Source: Oenococcus sicerae
GTDB taxonomy: Bacteria > Bacillota > Bacilli > Lactobacillales > Lactobacillaceae
NCBI RefSeq assembly: GCF_004102045.2
Contig: NZ_CP029684.2
Span: 62,001-126,000, forward strand
Reading direction: 5' to 3'
Length of the DNA stretch: 64,000 nucleotides
Position numbers and translations under genes: made by a program. A model generated the notes under the pieces. It ran no database searches. It saw only the letters and a list, made by a program, of their open reading frames with translations, and had not been told where the DNA came from. Shown piece by piece: positions 15,920 to 25,078 of this stretch (position 1 is its first letter; every line of letters begins with the position of its first letter).

Positions 15920-16237
15920 ATGCAAAACGCAATCTTGAACAATCAAATAACAAGTGTTAAGTCATTGAAAAATCTCTTAAGCGGTATTAAGGCAATTATG
16001 CCGATAGATAAAAAAGACCAGCTTGATGCCGAGACGATTATTGACCGTTTGAATTTGGCTTTGAGCTTTGATAAAACGGTTAAATTACAAATCAACGCAG
16101 AACTTAATTCTGATCGAGTTGTTAATTATACAGGCAAAATGCTTCAGACAAGTAATGGCAATCTTTTGATTCAATCTTCGCATAAGGATTTATCTAGAAT
16201 AATCCCTAGCGAAATTCGCTTTCTAGAACTCATTTAA
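15920..16237 (+). CDS. small SOS-controlled protein, possibly YolD-like
   Basis: 105 residues; the start ATG has GAGGGAA upstream. I do not recognise it firmly. The C-terminal half (KLQINAELNSDRVVNYTGKM, then NLLIQSS and IPSEIRFLELI) has the strand pattern of YolD-like proteins, which often accompany Y-family DNA polymerases. The SOS box in its promoter supports that reading. It lies on the opposite strand between recN and gmk, interrupting an otherwise continuous operon, which suggests insertion. No polymerase gene is adjacent. Confidence 0.6.
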   Translation: MQNAILNNQITSVKSLKNLLSGIKAIMPIDKKDQLDAETIIDRLNLALSFDKTVKLQINAELNSDRVVNYTGKMLQTSNGNLLIQSSHKDLSRIIPSEIRFLELI

Positions 16238-16240
16238 AAA

Positions 16241-16319
16241 AATAAACCAATTTGGCCCGTACCCTAAAGTTAGTGGAAAGTTTTACGATACGGATTGATG
16301 TTGTAGGTTTATTTTTTTT
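16241..16319. other. long-loop inverted repeat between the YolD-like gene and recN
   Basis: AATAAACC near 16241 and GGTTTATT near 16307 pair at a distance, with an inner CCGTA/TACGG pair. A T run follows the right arm on the plus strand. It may end transcription of the small gene; the recN stop codon lies in the right arm. Confidence 0.4.
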
Positions 16320-17964
16320 GTGCTAATAATTCTCTAGCATTAGCCTTAGCTTGTTCTGTAATTTTATCGCCTGATAGCATATTAGCAATCGACAAAATCC
16401 GACCTGGTAAATCAAGCTGCCGAATATCTGTCCTAGTACGCCCTTTGATAACCGTTTTTTCAATCTGCAGTTGGTGATCAGCAATTGAAGCAACTTGTGG
16501 CAGATGTGAAATAGAAATCACTTGACGATCGCTTGTGATTGCTTTCATTTTTCTGGCAACAGCTGCAGCTGCCCGACCTGAGACACCAGTATCGACTTCA
16601 TCAAAAACAATTGTCGGCACAGACATTACCGTTGAAAAGACATTCGTCAAAGCCAATAGAATACGTGAAATTTCACCACCAGAAGCAATCTGATTCAAAG
16701 GCAGACTAGCTTCCCCGGGATTAGTTTGAATCCAAAAATCGACTTCATCAAAACCTTTTTCAGCTAGTTTTTTTGTCTGGGTAACATGAATTTTAAAAAT
16801 AGCCTCACCCAAAAGCAGATCGTTAAGATTACCATGAATTTGTTTTTCCAACAAAAGGGCGGTTTTCATACGAATTTTATGTAACTTGCTGGCGAGTTCA
16901 ATTAATTCTTTACGCAAAAGCTCAAACTGAGCACGTTCATCATGACGGTGATTATCATAGTCACTAAGCTTTTTCATTTCATCTGCAATTGAGTTGAAAT
17001 AACTGATCAGTTGGTCGCTATTACGATGATATTTTCTTTCTGCGGATTTTAATTCGCTAATACGATCCGTGACTCTTTGGGCTTCCTGCTCATCAAAACT
17101 CAGTTCAGACAACTTGGCTTTCAGGTCACGTGCCGTTTCCTGCAAATTCAAATAACTAGACTCAACTGTCTCAGAAGCTTCTTGATAGCTTGAATCAATT
17201 TCCTTAAGTGCCTTCAAATTATCAGCTGCTTGATCTAGTAATGACAAAACAGTCGCGTTTTGGGCATCGTCCAAATTGCCAGTCACTTGTTTAAGCAATT
17301 GATAGATTTTTTCAAAATTTCTAATTCTTTTATCTTCTTCGAGCAGGTCATCCATTTCATGCGGCTGCAATTTTAAATCAGATAGTTCCTTATATTCAAA
17401 CTGCAGAAAATCGAGGCGGGATTGCCGATCTTTAGTATCCTTTTCCTGTTTGATCAAATCAGATCTAAGACGAGCATATTCAGTAAATTTCAATTGATAA
17501 TCAGCTAGCTTGAGCGCTAAATCATTACCGCTAAATCTATCAACTAACTCGCCCTGCAATTGATTATCGAGTAGTTCTTGATTGTCAAATTGTGCGGAAA
17601 TTTTAACCAATTGGCGACCGATTTCCGACAATTGTTTGACCGTCAAGATAACACCGTTAACTGAGATCAAATTACGGCCAGTCAGATTAATCTCACGGCG
17701 GATAACCAGCTGATCATCTTGTTGCAGACCAAAAACTGTCAAATCGGTTTTGGGATAATCAAAAACACCTTGAATCACGGCTTTTCGTTCACCCTTTCGG
17801 ATCATTGAATTATATGAGCGCTCCCCGATCAATAAGCTGAGTGCATCTATAATAATCGATTTTCCGGCGCCGGTTTCACCAGTCATAACTGTCAGACCGC
17901 TATCAAAATTAATTTGAGCATCATCAATGATCGCAAAATCTTTAATTGATAAATTATTCAACAT
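16309..17964 (-). CDS. recN: DNA repair protein RecN
   Basis: 551-residue SMC-like ATPase for double-strand break repair. Walker A (TGETGAGKSIIIDALSLLIG) is at the N-terminus, with two long coiled-coil regions in the middle. The C-terminal ABC signature and Walker B are LPLNQIASGGEISRILLAL and TIVFDEVDTGVSG. In other Firmicutes argR lies between tlyA and recN; here the tlyA-recN gap is only about 40 bases and holds no argR. Confidence 0.95.
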   Translation of the reverse strand: MLNNLSIKDFAIIDDAQINFDSGLTVMTGETGAGKSIIIDALSLLIGERSYNSMIRKGERKAVIQGVFDYPKTDLTVFGLQQDDQLVIRREINLTGRNLISVNGVILTVKQLSEIGRQLVKISAQFDNQELLDNQLQGELVDRFSGNDLALKLADYQLKFTEYARLRSDLIKQEKDTKDRQSRLDFLQFEYKELSDLKLQPHEMDDLLEEDKRIRNFEKIYQLLKQVTGNLDDAQNATVLSLLDQAADNLKALKEIDSSYQEASETVESSYLNLQETARDLKAKLSELSFDEQEAQRVTDRISELKSAERKYHRNSDQLISYFNSIADEMKKLSDYDNHRHDERAQFELLRKELIELASKLHKIRMKTALLLEKQIHGNLNDLLLGEAIFKIHVTQTKKLAEKGFDEVDFWIQTNPGEASLPLNQIASGGEISRILLALTNVFSTVMSVPTIVFDEVDTGVSGRAAAAVARKMKAITSDRQVISISHLPQVASIADHQLQIEKTVIKGRTRTDIRQLDLPGRILSIANMLSGDKITEQAKANARELLAQKK

Positions 17965-18005
17965 CCTATTAAGAATTGTACGAAATTTTGAGTCCTTTAA
18001 AAAAA

Positions 18006-18821
18006 TTACTTAGCATAATTCTTGAAAATAAAATCCTGAATTGATTTAGGAAACAAAACTTGACTACTATTGTGATCGCCTTTCTTTAAATAAATAAGGA
18101 ATTCATGATTACCATCGCCGCCTTGGATAGGTGAATTAGTGAAACCAGCAACCGTAAATCCGAGCTGGCGACTCAACTGAATAATTTTTTCATAGGCTTT
18201 TAAAACTGGCAACGTTTTTCGCACGATACCTTTTTTGCCAACATTTTCTCGACCAACTTCAAATTGAGGTTTAAATAAAGCAATTACCTCACCATCTGCC
18301 GATAAAATCGGATATAAAGATGGCAAAATCAGCGTTAAAGAGATAAAAGAAACATCAATCACAGCTCTAGTTGGCTGCGGATCAGCAAAGTCAGACTTCT
18401 TGGCATAGCGAAAATTATAGCCTTCGATATTTTTAACACGTCGATCAGCCTTGAGACGGTCAATTAACTGGTCATGACCAACATCGACCGCATAAACAAA
18501 AGCTGCTCCCGAACGCAAAGACAGATCCGTAAAACCACCAGTAGAAGCGCCAATATCGATGACAGTCTGTTTCTCCAAAACAAAATCAAAATAATCAATT
18601 CCTTTTTGCAATTTAAAAGCACCACGCGATGCAAAATTGCTGGTTTGCGCCGTCAAATGAAAAGCAGTCTCTCTGGTAACTGAAAAACTGACTTTTTGAA
18701 AAATTTTGCCTGCCTCATCAGCGACGGTGCCATCCTTAATGGCTTTTTGAGCTTGTGTACGACTGGCAAATAGATTTTTTTCGACCACATACTGATCTAA
18801 ACGAATTGGAAAAACCGTCAT
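18006..18821 (-). CDS. tlyA: TlyA family rRNA 2'-O-methyltransferase
   Basis: 271 residues. An N-terminal S4 RNA-binding domain (RLDQYVVEKNLFASRTQAQKAI) is followed by an FtsJ/RrmJ-type SAM domain (VIDIGASTGGFTDLSLRSGA, AVDVGHDQL, FKPQFEVGR). TlyA enzymes methylate ribose in 16S/23S rRNA. It overlaps ispA by four bases in the efp-to-recN operon. Confidence 0.92.
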   Translation of the reverse strand: MTVFPIRLDQYVVEKNLFASRTQAQKAIKDGTVADEAGKIFQKVSFSVTRETAFHLTAQTSNFASRGAFKLQKGIDYFDFVLEKQTVIDIGASTGGFTDLSLRSGAAFVYAVDVGHDQLIDRLKADRRVKNIEGYNFRYAKKSDFADPQPTRAVIDVSFISLTLILPSLYPILSADGEVIALFKPQFEVGRENVGKKGIVRKTLPVLKAYEKIIQLSRQLGFTVAGFTNSPIQGGDGNHEFLIYLKKGDHNSSQVLFPKSIQDFIFKNYAK

Positions 18822-19645
18822 ACTTGATCCAGCAAATCAAGCAATAGCGAACTTTGGAAATCAGGAACTTGTTTTAAAGCATCGGCAGCCAATTTTAGGT
18901 GCTCATTCAAATTCTCCTGGCTCTTTTTTGTGCCAACTAAACTTGGAAAACTTTTTTTATGTTCTTTTTCATCTTGAGTAATATCGGTCAGATCATCTTT
19001 TATCTGAAAAGCGATCCCCAAATTAGCGCCATAGACATTCAGCGCACGGATTTTTTCATTTGAAAGACCCGCTAAAACGCCACCAGCCGTTGCTGCATAA
19101 GTCATTAAAGCTCCTGTTTTCATTAAATGAACAAATTCCAAATCCTCAACTGATTCAACCTTTTCTTGGGAAAACAGATCATACTGCTGACCACGAATCA
19201 TATTATCTGGACCAGCAGCCAAGGCAAGACTGTAAATCAGTTTTAAACGAACAGCTTCAGGCAACTGTAAATCAGACAGTTTTTTAAAAGCTTCAGTCAA
19301 AAGACCATCCCCAGCTAAAACAGCATTGCCAACGCCAAATTCCTTCCAAGTGCTGGCTTGGCCACGACGTTTCTCATCATTATCCATTTCCGGCAAGTCG
19401 TCATGAACCAAAGAATAAGCATGCACAAATTCAACTGCCGTTGCCGCATCGATAATACTGCTGTCGATCACTTTGCCAGAACTAGCAAAGCTTGCTAATG
19501 TCAATAAAGGACGCAGACGTTTTCCAGCAGAGTTCAGTGAATAAACCATAATTTTGAAAATATCATCATCACGATCAGCGAAATATTCAGCTAAATTATG
19601 ATTAATTTGCGGCAAGTAACGCTGAGAAAATTCTTTAAATTTCAT
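18818..19645 (-). CDS. ispA: polyprenyl (farnesyl) diphosphate synthase
   Basis: About 275 residues. The first aspartate-rich motif is DDLPEMDND followed by RRG. The second is FQIKDDLTDI. A GKRLRP stretch binds pyrophosphate. It makes C15 farnesyl diphosphate for undecaprenol and quinone synthesis. The chosen ATG at 19645 has an AAAGGCAG ribosome site and overlaps xseB by 11 bases. Confidence 0.93.
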   Translation of the reverse strand: MKFKEFSQRYLPQINHNLAEYFADRDDDIFKIMVYSLNSAGKRLRPLLTLASFASSGKVIDSSIIDAATAVEFVHAYSLVHDDLPEMDNDEKRRGQASTWKEFGVGNAVLAGDGLLTEAFKKLSDLQLPEAVRLKLIYSLALAAGPDNMIRGQQYDLFSQEKVESVEDLEFVHLMKTGALMTYAATAGGVLAGLSNEKIRALNVYGANLGIAFQIKDDLTDITQDEKEHKKSFPSLVGTKKSQENLNEHLKLAADALKQVPDFQSSLLLDLLDQV

Positions 19646-19865
19646 CTTGATCTGCCTTTCTTTGCGAGTCAAGATTTAATTGGCTTAGGTTGCTATCAAT
19701 CGTTTTCTGCGCATCATCAAGATATTTTTTTAAGGCTGACGAAATTTTCACACCATTTTCAAAATTATTTAATGCTTGGTCAATTGGCAAATCGCCATTT
19801 TCTAAATTTGCAACGATTTGTTTCAACTCTTTCATATTTTTTTCAAAATCAAATTTTTCCGACAT
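19635..19865 (-). CDS. xseB: exodeoxyribonuclease VII small subunit
   Basis: 76 residues. The family core is FEKNMKELKQIVANLENGDL and LDQAL-like IDQALNNFENGVKI. The ATG at 19865 has AAGGAG upstream and lies within the end of xseA, giving a 17-base overlap that couples the two subunits. Confidence 0.95.
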   Translation of the reverse strand: MSEKFDFEKNMKELKQIVANLENGDLPIDQALNNFENGVKISSALKKYLDDAQKTIDSNLSQLNLDSQRKADQDEI

Positions 19866-21066
19866 CGTGCAGCTCCTTGATTTCCGCCAAGGCCGAGCCT
19901 TGCGCAAAAGTTATTTTAACTTGATCGTTGGGTTTTAGTTCGGCAGCATTCTTGATCAATTTATGATCCTTGTAGGTCAAGGAAAAACCACGATCCAGTA
20001 CTTTCAGCGGACTTAATGCATCTAATTTGCCGGTCAAATTGATAAATTGCTGACCTGTTTTTTGAAAACGGCTAGTAAATAAATTGACTAACTGTAAATT
20101 TAGATTCTGTAATTTCTGATCATGATTCACAAAGACTTGGTTAAAGGACTTTAGCGCTGGCGAATTCGCTAGATATTCAAACTGATCAAGATTTTTTTTC
20201 AATGACCGTTGAATATCATCTGAAAAACGGTAGATCATTTGATCCAAAATATGATAATAATCTGAAATTGCTGGTGTTACTTTGTTACCGGCAGCAGTCG
20301 GTGTCTCTACACGATAATCGGCTGCCAGATCGGTCAATGTCGTATCCGTCTCGTGGCCGATAGAACTGATCACAGGTTTTGATAAACTAGCTACTAAACG
20401 GACCAGTTTTTCATCGTTAAAAGGCCATAAATCTAGCATCGAACCACCACCACGCGCAATAATAATCGCGTCAGCATCAGATTGATCAGCCTTCATCATC
20501 GCCGCCATCAGGTCATCAACTGCCTTGTCCCCTTGCACAATCGACTGAAACAGTTCAATTTGAAGCTTCGGGTTGCGATGGCCGATAGTTGAACGAATGT
20601 CATGAATAACCGCACCAGTTTTTGAAGTGATCACAGCCACTTTTTTTGGAAAATAATTTAAAGGCTTAACCGGCTTGCTAAAGAGACCTTCTTTGGTCAG
20701 CTTATTTTTGATTTCAGCCAGTTTGAGGTAAAGCTCTCCTAAACCAGCTGGCTGCATCGAAAAAACAAAGATAGACGCGTAAGCACGTTTTTCATAGAGG
20801 CGGACGCTGGCCGTTAAATTAACCTTGTCACCAGACTTAAAATCAAAGGAAAACCCCCGCAACACACTGGGTGACACATAAGCACGAATAGAAGCATCAT
20901 CATCATCACGCAGATCAAAATAAGCAGATCCGTTAGAAAGCTTATAACCAAAAACTTCGCCTGTAATCGAAATTTGCTTAAGATAAGGATCACGAGAAAA
21001 CTTAGCTGACAAATAGCGGTTTAGTGCGCCAACTGTTAAAAATTCCACTGCCTGATCAGTCATCAT
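19849..21066 (-). CDS. xseA: exodeoxyribonuclease VII large subunit
   Basis: 405 residues. An N-terminal OB fold (VGALNRYLSAKFSRDPYL) is followed by the catalytic domain with ARGGGSMLDLWPFNDE and SSIGHETDTTLTDLAADYR. It degrades single-stranded DNA to short oligonucleotides together with XseB. The start overlaps the nusB stop. folD, often found between nusB and xseA, is absent. Confidence 0.95.
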   Translation of the reverse strand: MMTDQAVEFLTVGALNRYLSAKFSRDPYLKQISITGEVFGYKLSNGSAYFDLRDDDDASIRAYVSPSVLRGFSFDFKSGDKVNLTASVRLYEKRAYASIFVFSMQPAGLGELYLKLAEIKNKLTKEGLFSKPVKPLNYFPKKVAVITSKTGAVIHDIRSTIGHRNPKLQIELFQSIVQGDKAVDDLMAAMMKADQSDADAIIIARGGGSMLDLWPFNDEKLVRLVASLSKPVISSIGHETDTTLTDLAADYRVETPTAAGNKVTPAISDYYHILDQMIYRFSDDIQRSLKKNLDQFEYLANSPALKSFNQVFVNHDQKLQNLNLQLVNLFTSRFQKTGQQFINLTGKLDALSPLKVLDRGFSLTYKDHKLIKNAAELKPNDQVKITFAQGSALAEIKELHDVGKI

Positions 21067-21458
21067 TACGAAACGAAATGTGCCAAAATGCCGTTGACAA
21101 ACTTGCCATCACTTTCATCACCAAAATTTTTAGCGAGTTCGGTTGCTTGATCTAATGCCACTTTTTTTGGAATATCGATCCGATTTTTCAATTCAAAAAT
21201 CCCAATCTGTAAAGCCACATTAGCTGTTTTGGAAATACGATCAATCGGCCAATCAGCTTTCAAAAAAGGCAGATACTGTGCTTCCAAATCTTTATGTATA
21301 GCTAAAACGCCTGCGACTAGCTGATTAAAATAGTCATCAATTGCGTTCTGCTCAAACAAAGTCTTTTTTAATAAGGCTTGGTCTTGTTCCGAATCAACTT
21401 CTAAAGCAAATAATGCTTGAAAACTCAATTCTCTAACTTGTTGACGGGTTAAATTCAA
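21066..21458 (-). CDS. nusB: transcription antitermination factor NusB
   Basis: 130 residues. The N-terminus is TRQQVRELSFQALFALE, and the C-terminal core ISKTANVALQIGIFELK is followed by VALDQATELAKNFGDESDGKFVNGIL. NusB with NusE binds boxA of rRNA leaders. It lies in the efp operon. Confidence 0.95.
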   Translation of the reverse strand: MNLTRQQVRELSFQALFALEVDSEQDQALLKKTLFEQNAIDDYFNQLVAGVLAIHKDLEAQYLPFLKADWPIDRISKTANVALQIGIFELKNRIDIPKKVALDQATELAKNFGDESDGKFVNGILAHFVS

Positions 21459-21462
21459 AATT

Positions 21463-22011
21463 TTAATTATCTTTTACTGAAGTTTTTTTCGCAATCGTTT
21501 TTTTAACAGTTGTACGTGCTGTCGGCTTTTTTACAACTGTTGTTTTCTTAGTTGCTGTTGGTGTTTTAACTGTTTCTACTTTGTTTTCAAACAAATTATT
21601 CGGATCAATTTCAGGTTTAGCACTTTTATCATGTATCAAGCTGGAAACGACAACGTCAACATCAGCAACTAACAAATCAGTTGCAGCTGAGATAGCTGTT
21701 TTAACAGCATTCTGAATAGCTAAAGCTGTTTTCGGGATATTAACACCATAAGCAAATATCGCATAAACAGTAAAGCTTAGATTGCCATCTTCATCCTGTT
21801 TCACAACAACACCTTTAGTCTGTTTGAATTTTTTTGTAAAGAAAAATCCAGAAAAACGTTCCTGGGCTTGTGCTTGCAGGCCAATAACACCATCAATCTC
21901 TTTGGCAGCAATTGAGGCAATCGTCTCTAAAGTTGATGAAGAAATTTTAGTTTCACCATCTAATTTACTACCGCCTAAAATGAAATACTTTGACCCTTGA
22001 GCTTTGTCCAT
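21463..22011 (-). CDS. Asp23/Gls24 family envelope stress protein with basic tail
   Basis: 182 residues. Residues 20-125 form the Asp23 domain (KISSSTLETIASIAAKEIDGV, FTVYAIFAYGVNIPKTA, VDVVVSSLI). The last 45 residues are rich in Lys and Thr (KKTTVVKKPTARTTVKKT), more than usual for the family. Such proteins are membrane-associated stress proteins. Its place between efp and nusB is conserved in lactic acid bacteria. Its stop abuts the nusB start. Confidence 0.9.
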   Translation of the reverse strand: MDKAQGSKYFILGGSKLDGETKISSSTLETIASIAAKEIDGVIGLQAQAQERFSGFFFTKKFKQTKGVVVKQDEDGNLSFTVYAIFAYGVNIPKTALAIQNAVKTAISAATDLLVADVDVVVSSLIHDKSAKPEIDPNNLFENKVETVKTPTATKKTTVVKKPTARTTVKKTIAKKTSVKDN

Positions 22012-22574
22012 CAGGCACGCTCCTTGTAAGACCCGCCATCAGCTGTATTCACAACCAGCTTATCATCAACATTAATGAAATCAGGAACTGTAATAACCAA
22101 ACCTGTTTCCATTGTAGCTGGCTTACCACCACCATTGACCGTGGCGCCCTTAATTGAAGGCTGCGTCTCGGTCACCTTCAGTTCGACTGTGACTGGCAAT
22201 TCAACGTCCAAAATTTCATCTTTATATGAAGTCACTTTAACTAGCATGTTTTCCAGCAAGAACTTTAATGAATCAGTGATCTTGTCGCCAGGAATATCAA
22301 CTTGATCATAGGTCTCGGTATCCATGAAAACATAGCTGTCACCGCTCGCATATAAGAATTGCATTGGACGAGTCGTGATATCAGCAATTTCCATTCTCTC
22401 ACCAGCACGGAAAGTTACTTCATTGACAGCGCCGCTACGCAGATTCTTCAACTTAGATCGAACAAAAGCACCACCTTTTCCGGGCTTAACATGCTGGAAG
22501 GACAAAATGCGCCAAATCGCGCTGTTATATTCAATGGTCAAACCGTTTTTAAAATCTGATGTATCAATCGCCAT
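22011..22574 (-). CDS. efp: elongation factor P
   Basis: 187 residues, three beta-barrel domains. Domain I contains [14 protein letters not shown] with the tip lysine that may be modified. The C-terminal domain has the EF-P signature (TEQPS-like [20 protein letters not shown]). It rescues ribosomes stalled at polyproline. It is the first gene of the long operon. A TAAAAT lies upstream. Confidence 0.96.
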   Translation of the reverse strand: MAIDTSDFKNGLTIEYNSAIWRILSFQHVKPGKGGAFVRSKLKNLRSGAVNEVTFRAGERMEIADITTRPMQFLYASGDSYVFMDTETYDQVDIPGDKITDSLKFLLENMLVKVTSYKDEILDVELPVTVELKVTETQPSIKGATVNGGGKPATMETGLVITVPDFINVDDKLVVNTADGGSYKERA

Positions 22575-22616
22575 GTTTTTCTCACTTTCTACTTAACTGT
22601 CATATTTTATCATTGC

Positions 22617-23213
22617 TTAGACAAAATTTTCAGGATTTTGGAATTCGGATGGAAATTTAAAGCTAGCGAAATATTTAAAAATATCCGCAATGGATCGGCC
22701 ACGATAAACATACTTCATGTCGGTTGCCGGTACAAAGGCTTTCTCAACCGCTTCTTCCAGCCAATCCCACAGAGTATCGTAAAAACCATCAATGTCAAAA
22801 AGAGCTAAGGGCTTTTCGTGCAAATCAATTTTGGCCCAACTAATCGTCTGAGAAATTTCTTCTAGTGTACCAAAGCCGCCTGGCAGTGCAATAAAAGCAT
22901 CCGACTCATCAATCAAAAGCTGTTTTCTCGTATTCATATCTGGAACTTGAACTAGTTCTGTGACCTGATTTGCCTTGATTGAAGCTTCGGCTAAGTTGGT
23001 CGGCGTGATTCCTAGGACCTCACCACCATTAGTCATCACAGTTGAGGCAACGATCCCCATTAGGCCATCTTTGCCGCCACCATAGACCAAACGATAGTGA
23101 TGGGCCGCTAAATATTGCCCAAGTTCCGCGGCTTTTTTGGAAAAAATTGTCTCATTTCCGAATTCAGCACCCATAAAAACACTGACCGACCTAATTCGTT
23201 CATTCTTTTCCAT
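22617..23213 (-). CDS. LOG family protein (putative nucleotide phosphoribohydrolase)
   Basis: 198 residues. The signature PGGFGTLEE and the upstream VYGGGKDGLMGIVA are diagnostic of the LOG/TIGR00730 family, whose tested members cleave AMP or cytokinin monophosphates to base and ribose-5-phosphate. The bacterial physiological role is unclear. It is divergent from rnjA. Confidence 0.88.
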   Translation of the reverse strand: MEKNERIRSVSVFMGAEFGNETIFSKKAAELGQYLAAHHYRLVYGGGKDGLMGIVASTVMTNGGEVLGITPTNLAEASIKANQVTELVQVPDMNTRKQLLIDESDAFIALPGGFGTLEEISQTISWAKIDLHEKPLALFDIDGFYDTLWDWLEEAVEKAFVPATDMKYVYRGRSIADIFKYFASFKFPSEFQNPENFV

Positions 23214-23326
23214 ATGCCAATGTTAACCCGACTTGCTAATTTTTGCTATACTAGTCTCTAGCTACTAGTTCACTTGTGGACTATTCGTGGACAAAATATT
23301 TTTGATAAAAAGGAATTTGTATAAAT

Positions 23327-25042
23327 ATGTCAGAAAATGATCAAAGCGTAAATACCTTTACGCACGAAGTTAAACTTGAAAATAACGAAGTTGGTATCAT
23401 GGCACTCGGCGGTCTTGGTGAAATTGGAAAGAATACCTATGCCGTGCAGTATCAAGATGAAATCGTTGTCATTGATGCTGGAATTAAATTTCCGGAAGAT
23501 GACTTGTTAGGTGTCGATTACGTCATACCGGACTATACCTATTTGGTACAGAATATTGAAAAAGTGAAAGCACTCGTTATTACTCATGGACATGAAGATC
23601 ATATCGGTGCGATTTCTTATTTTTTGCGTGCAGTCAATGTTCCTGTCTATGCACCACCATTTGCATTGGCCTTAATTAAAGGCAAACTCGAAGAACATAA
23701 CATGCTGAAAAAGACTGAACTGCATGAGTTCAAGCCAGATGATTTCTTCGATTTTGGCAAAATGCAGGTTGAGTTCTTCCAAACAACTCACTCGATTCCC
23801 GATACAGTCGGTGTTGCAGTTCATACGCCTGTTGGTACAGTCGTTGAAACTGGCGATTTTAAATTCGATCTGACCCCAGTAACGCAACAATATCCTGACC
23901 TGCAGAAAATGGCTAAAATTGGCCGTGATGGCGTTCTCCTGCTTATGTCGGATTCAACTAATGCTGAACGGCCAGAATTTACGAAATCTGAAGCCTGGGT
24001 TCAAAAATCTGTTGAAAGAATTTTCGGCCGCATAACAAAAGGACGTATTATTTTTGCCACTTTCGCTTCCAATTTGAGCCGTGTCAAAATGGCTATGGAT
24101 GCTGCCATCAAACACGGTAGAAAAATTGCCGTGTTTGGACGGTCAATGGAAACAGCCGTGGCCAATGGTCGTGAACTTGGTTACTTAAACATTCCCGATG
24201 AGTATCTACTGGAACCTAGCGACTTAAAAAACACACCAGCCGATGAGACCTTGATTCTTTCAACTGGATCTCAGGGCGAGCCCATGGCTGCTTTAGCAAG
24301 GATTGCAAATGGTACACATAAACAGATTAAATTGCAGCCGAATGATACAGTTGTCTTTTCTTCTAATCCGATTCCCGGCAACACAGCTTCAGTTAACAAA
24401 GTCATTAATGAACTAGAAGAAGGTGGTGCCAACGTTATTTATGGCCCTCTGAATAATATTCACACTTCCGGTCATGGTGGCCAAGAAGAACAAAAAATCA
24501 TGCTGGAGTTAATGAAGCCCAAGTTCTTTATGCCGATTCATGGTGAATATCGCATGTTAAAAATTCACAGTGGACTAGCTCAATCAACCGGTGTTCCTAG
24601 CGACCATATTTTCATCATGGAAAATGGGGATGTTTTGGCCTTGGATGGCGAACACGCTCATCCAGCTGGCCACTTCACCGCTGAGGCTATTTATGTTGAT
24701 GGCGGCGGCATCGGTGATATCGGAAGTGCTGTCCTTCATGAACGGCAGAAGCTTTCACAGGACGGCTTGGTCATCGTTACAGCTACAATTAACATGCAGA
24801 CTAAAGAGATTCTTTCTGGTCCAGATCTGCTCAGCCGCGGATTCGTTTATATGCGTGAGTCTGGTGATCTCATTAACGATGGCCGCCGCATTGCTTTTGG
24901 CACAATCAGAAAAGCGATGATGACAGCAAATGCTGATGAAGGCTCAATCAGACAAGCGGTGATTGATGAATTAAGTCATTATCTTTACAGGAAGACTGCA
25001 CGTAAGCCAATCGTGATTCCTGTATTAATTCAAGTTAAATGA
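23327..25042 (+). CDS. rnjA: ribonuclease J1
   Basis: 571 residues. Metallo-beta-lactamase and beta-CASP domains. The zinc motif HGHEDHIGA is intact, with TTHSIPDTVG, ETGDFKFD and the C-terminal HTSGHGGQEE and PIHGEYRML motifs. It is a 5'-3' exonuclease and endonuclease central to mRNA decay. An extended -10 (TGCTATACT) near 23250 is followed by a small ACTAGT-N8-ACTAGT stem at the RNA 5' end. The second paralogue, rnjB, is at 56660. Confidence 0.96.
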   Translation: MSENDQSVNTFTHEVKLENNEVGIMALGGLGEIGKNTYAVQYQDEIVVIDAGIKFPEDDLLGVDYVIPDYTYLVQNIEKVKALVITHGHEDHIGAISYFLRAVNVPVYAPPFALALIKGKLEEHNMLKKTELHEFKPDDFFDFGKMQVEFFQTTHSIPDTVGVAVHTPVGTVVETGDFKFDLTPVTQQYPDLQKMAKIGRDGVLLLMSDSTNAERPEFTKSEAWVQKSVERIFGRITKGRIIFATFASNLSRVKMAMDAAIKHGRKIAVFGRSMETAVANGRELGYLNIPDEYLLEPSDLKNTPADETLILSTGSQGEPMAALARIANGTHKQIKLQPNDTVVFSSNPIPGNTASVNKVINELEEGGANVIYGPLNNIHTSGHGGQEEQKIMLELMKPKFFMPIHGEYRMLKIHSGLAQSTGVPSDHIFIMENGDVLALDGEHAHPAGHFTAEAIYVDGGGIGDIGSAVLHERQKLSQDGLVIVTATINMQTKEILSGPDLLSRGFVYMRESGDLINDGRRIAFGTIRKAMMTANADEGSIRQAVIDELSHYLYRKTARKPIVIPVLIQVK

Positions 25043-25078
25043 TTAAAAAGCCGACTCTATACTGAGTCGGCTTTTTAA
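25043..25078. terminator. bidirectional terminator after rnjA
   Basis: AAAAAGCCGACTC-TATACT-GAGTCGGCTTTTT has perfect arms with A/T runs on both sides. It serves rnjA and the convergent gene. Confidence 0.9.
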
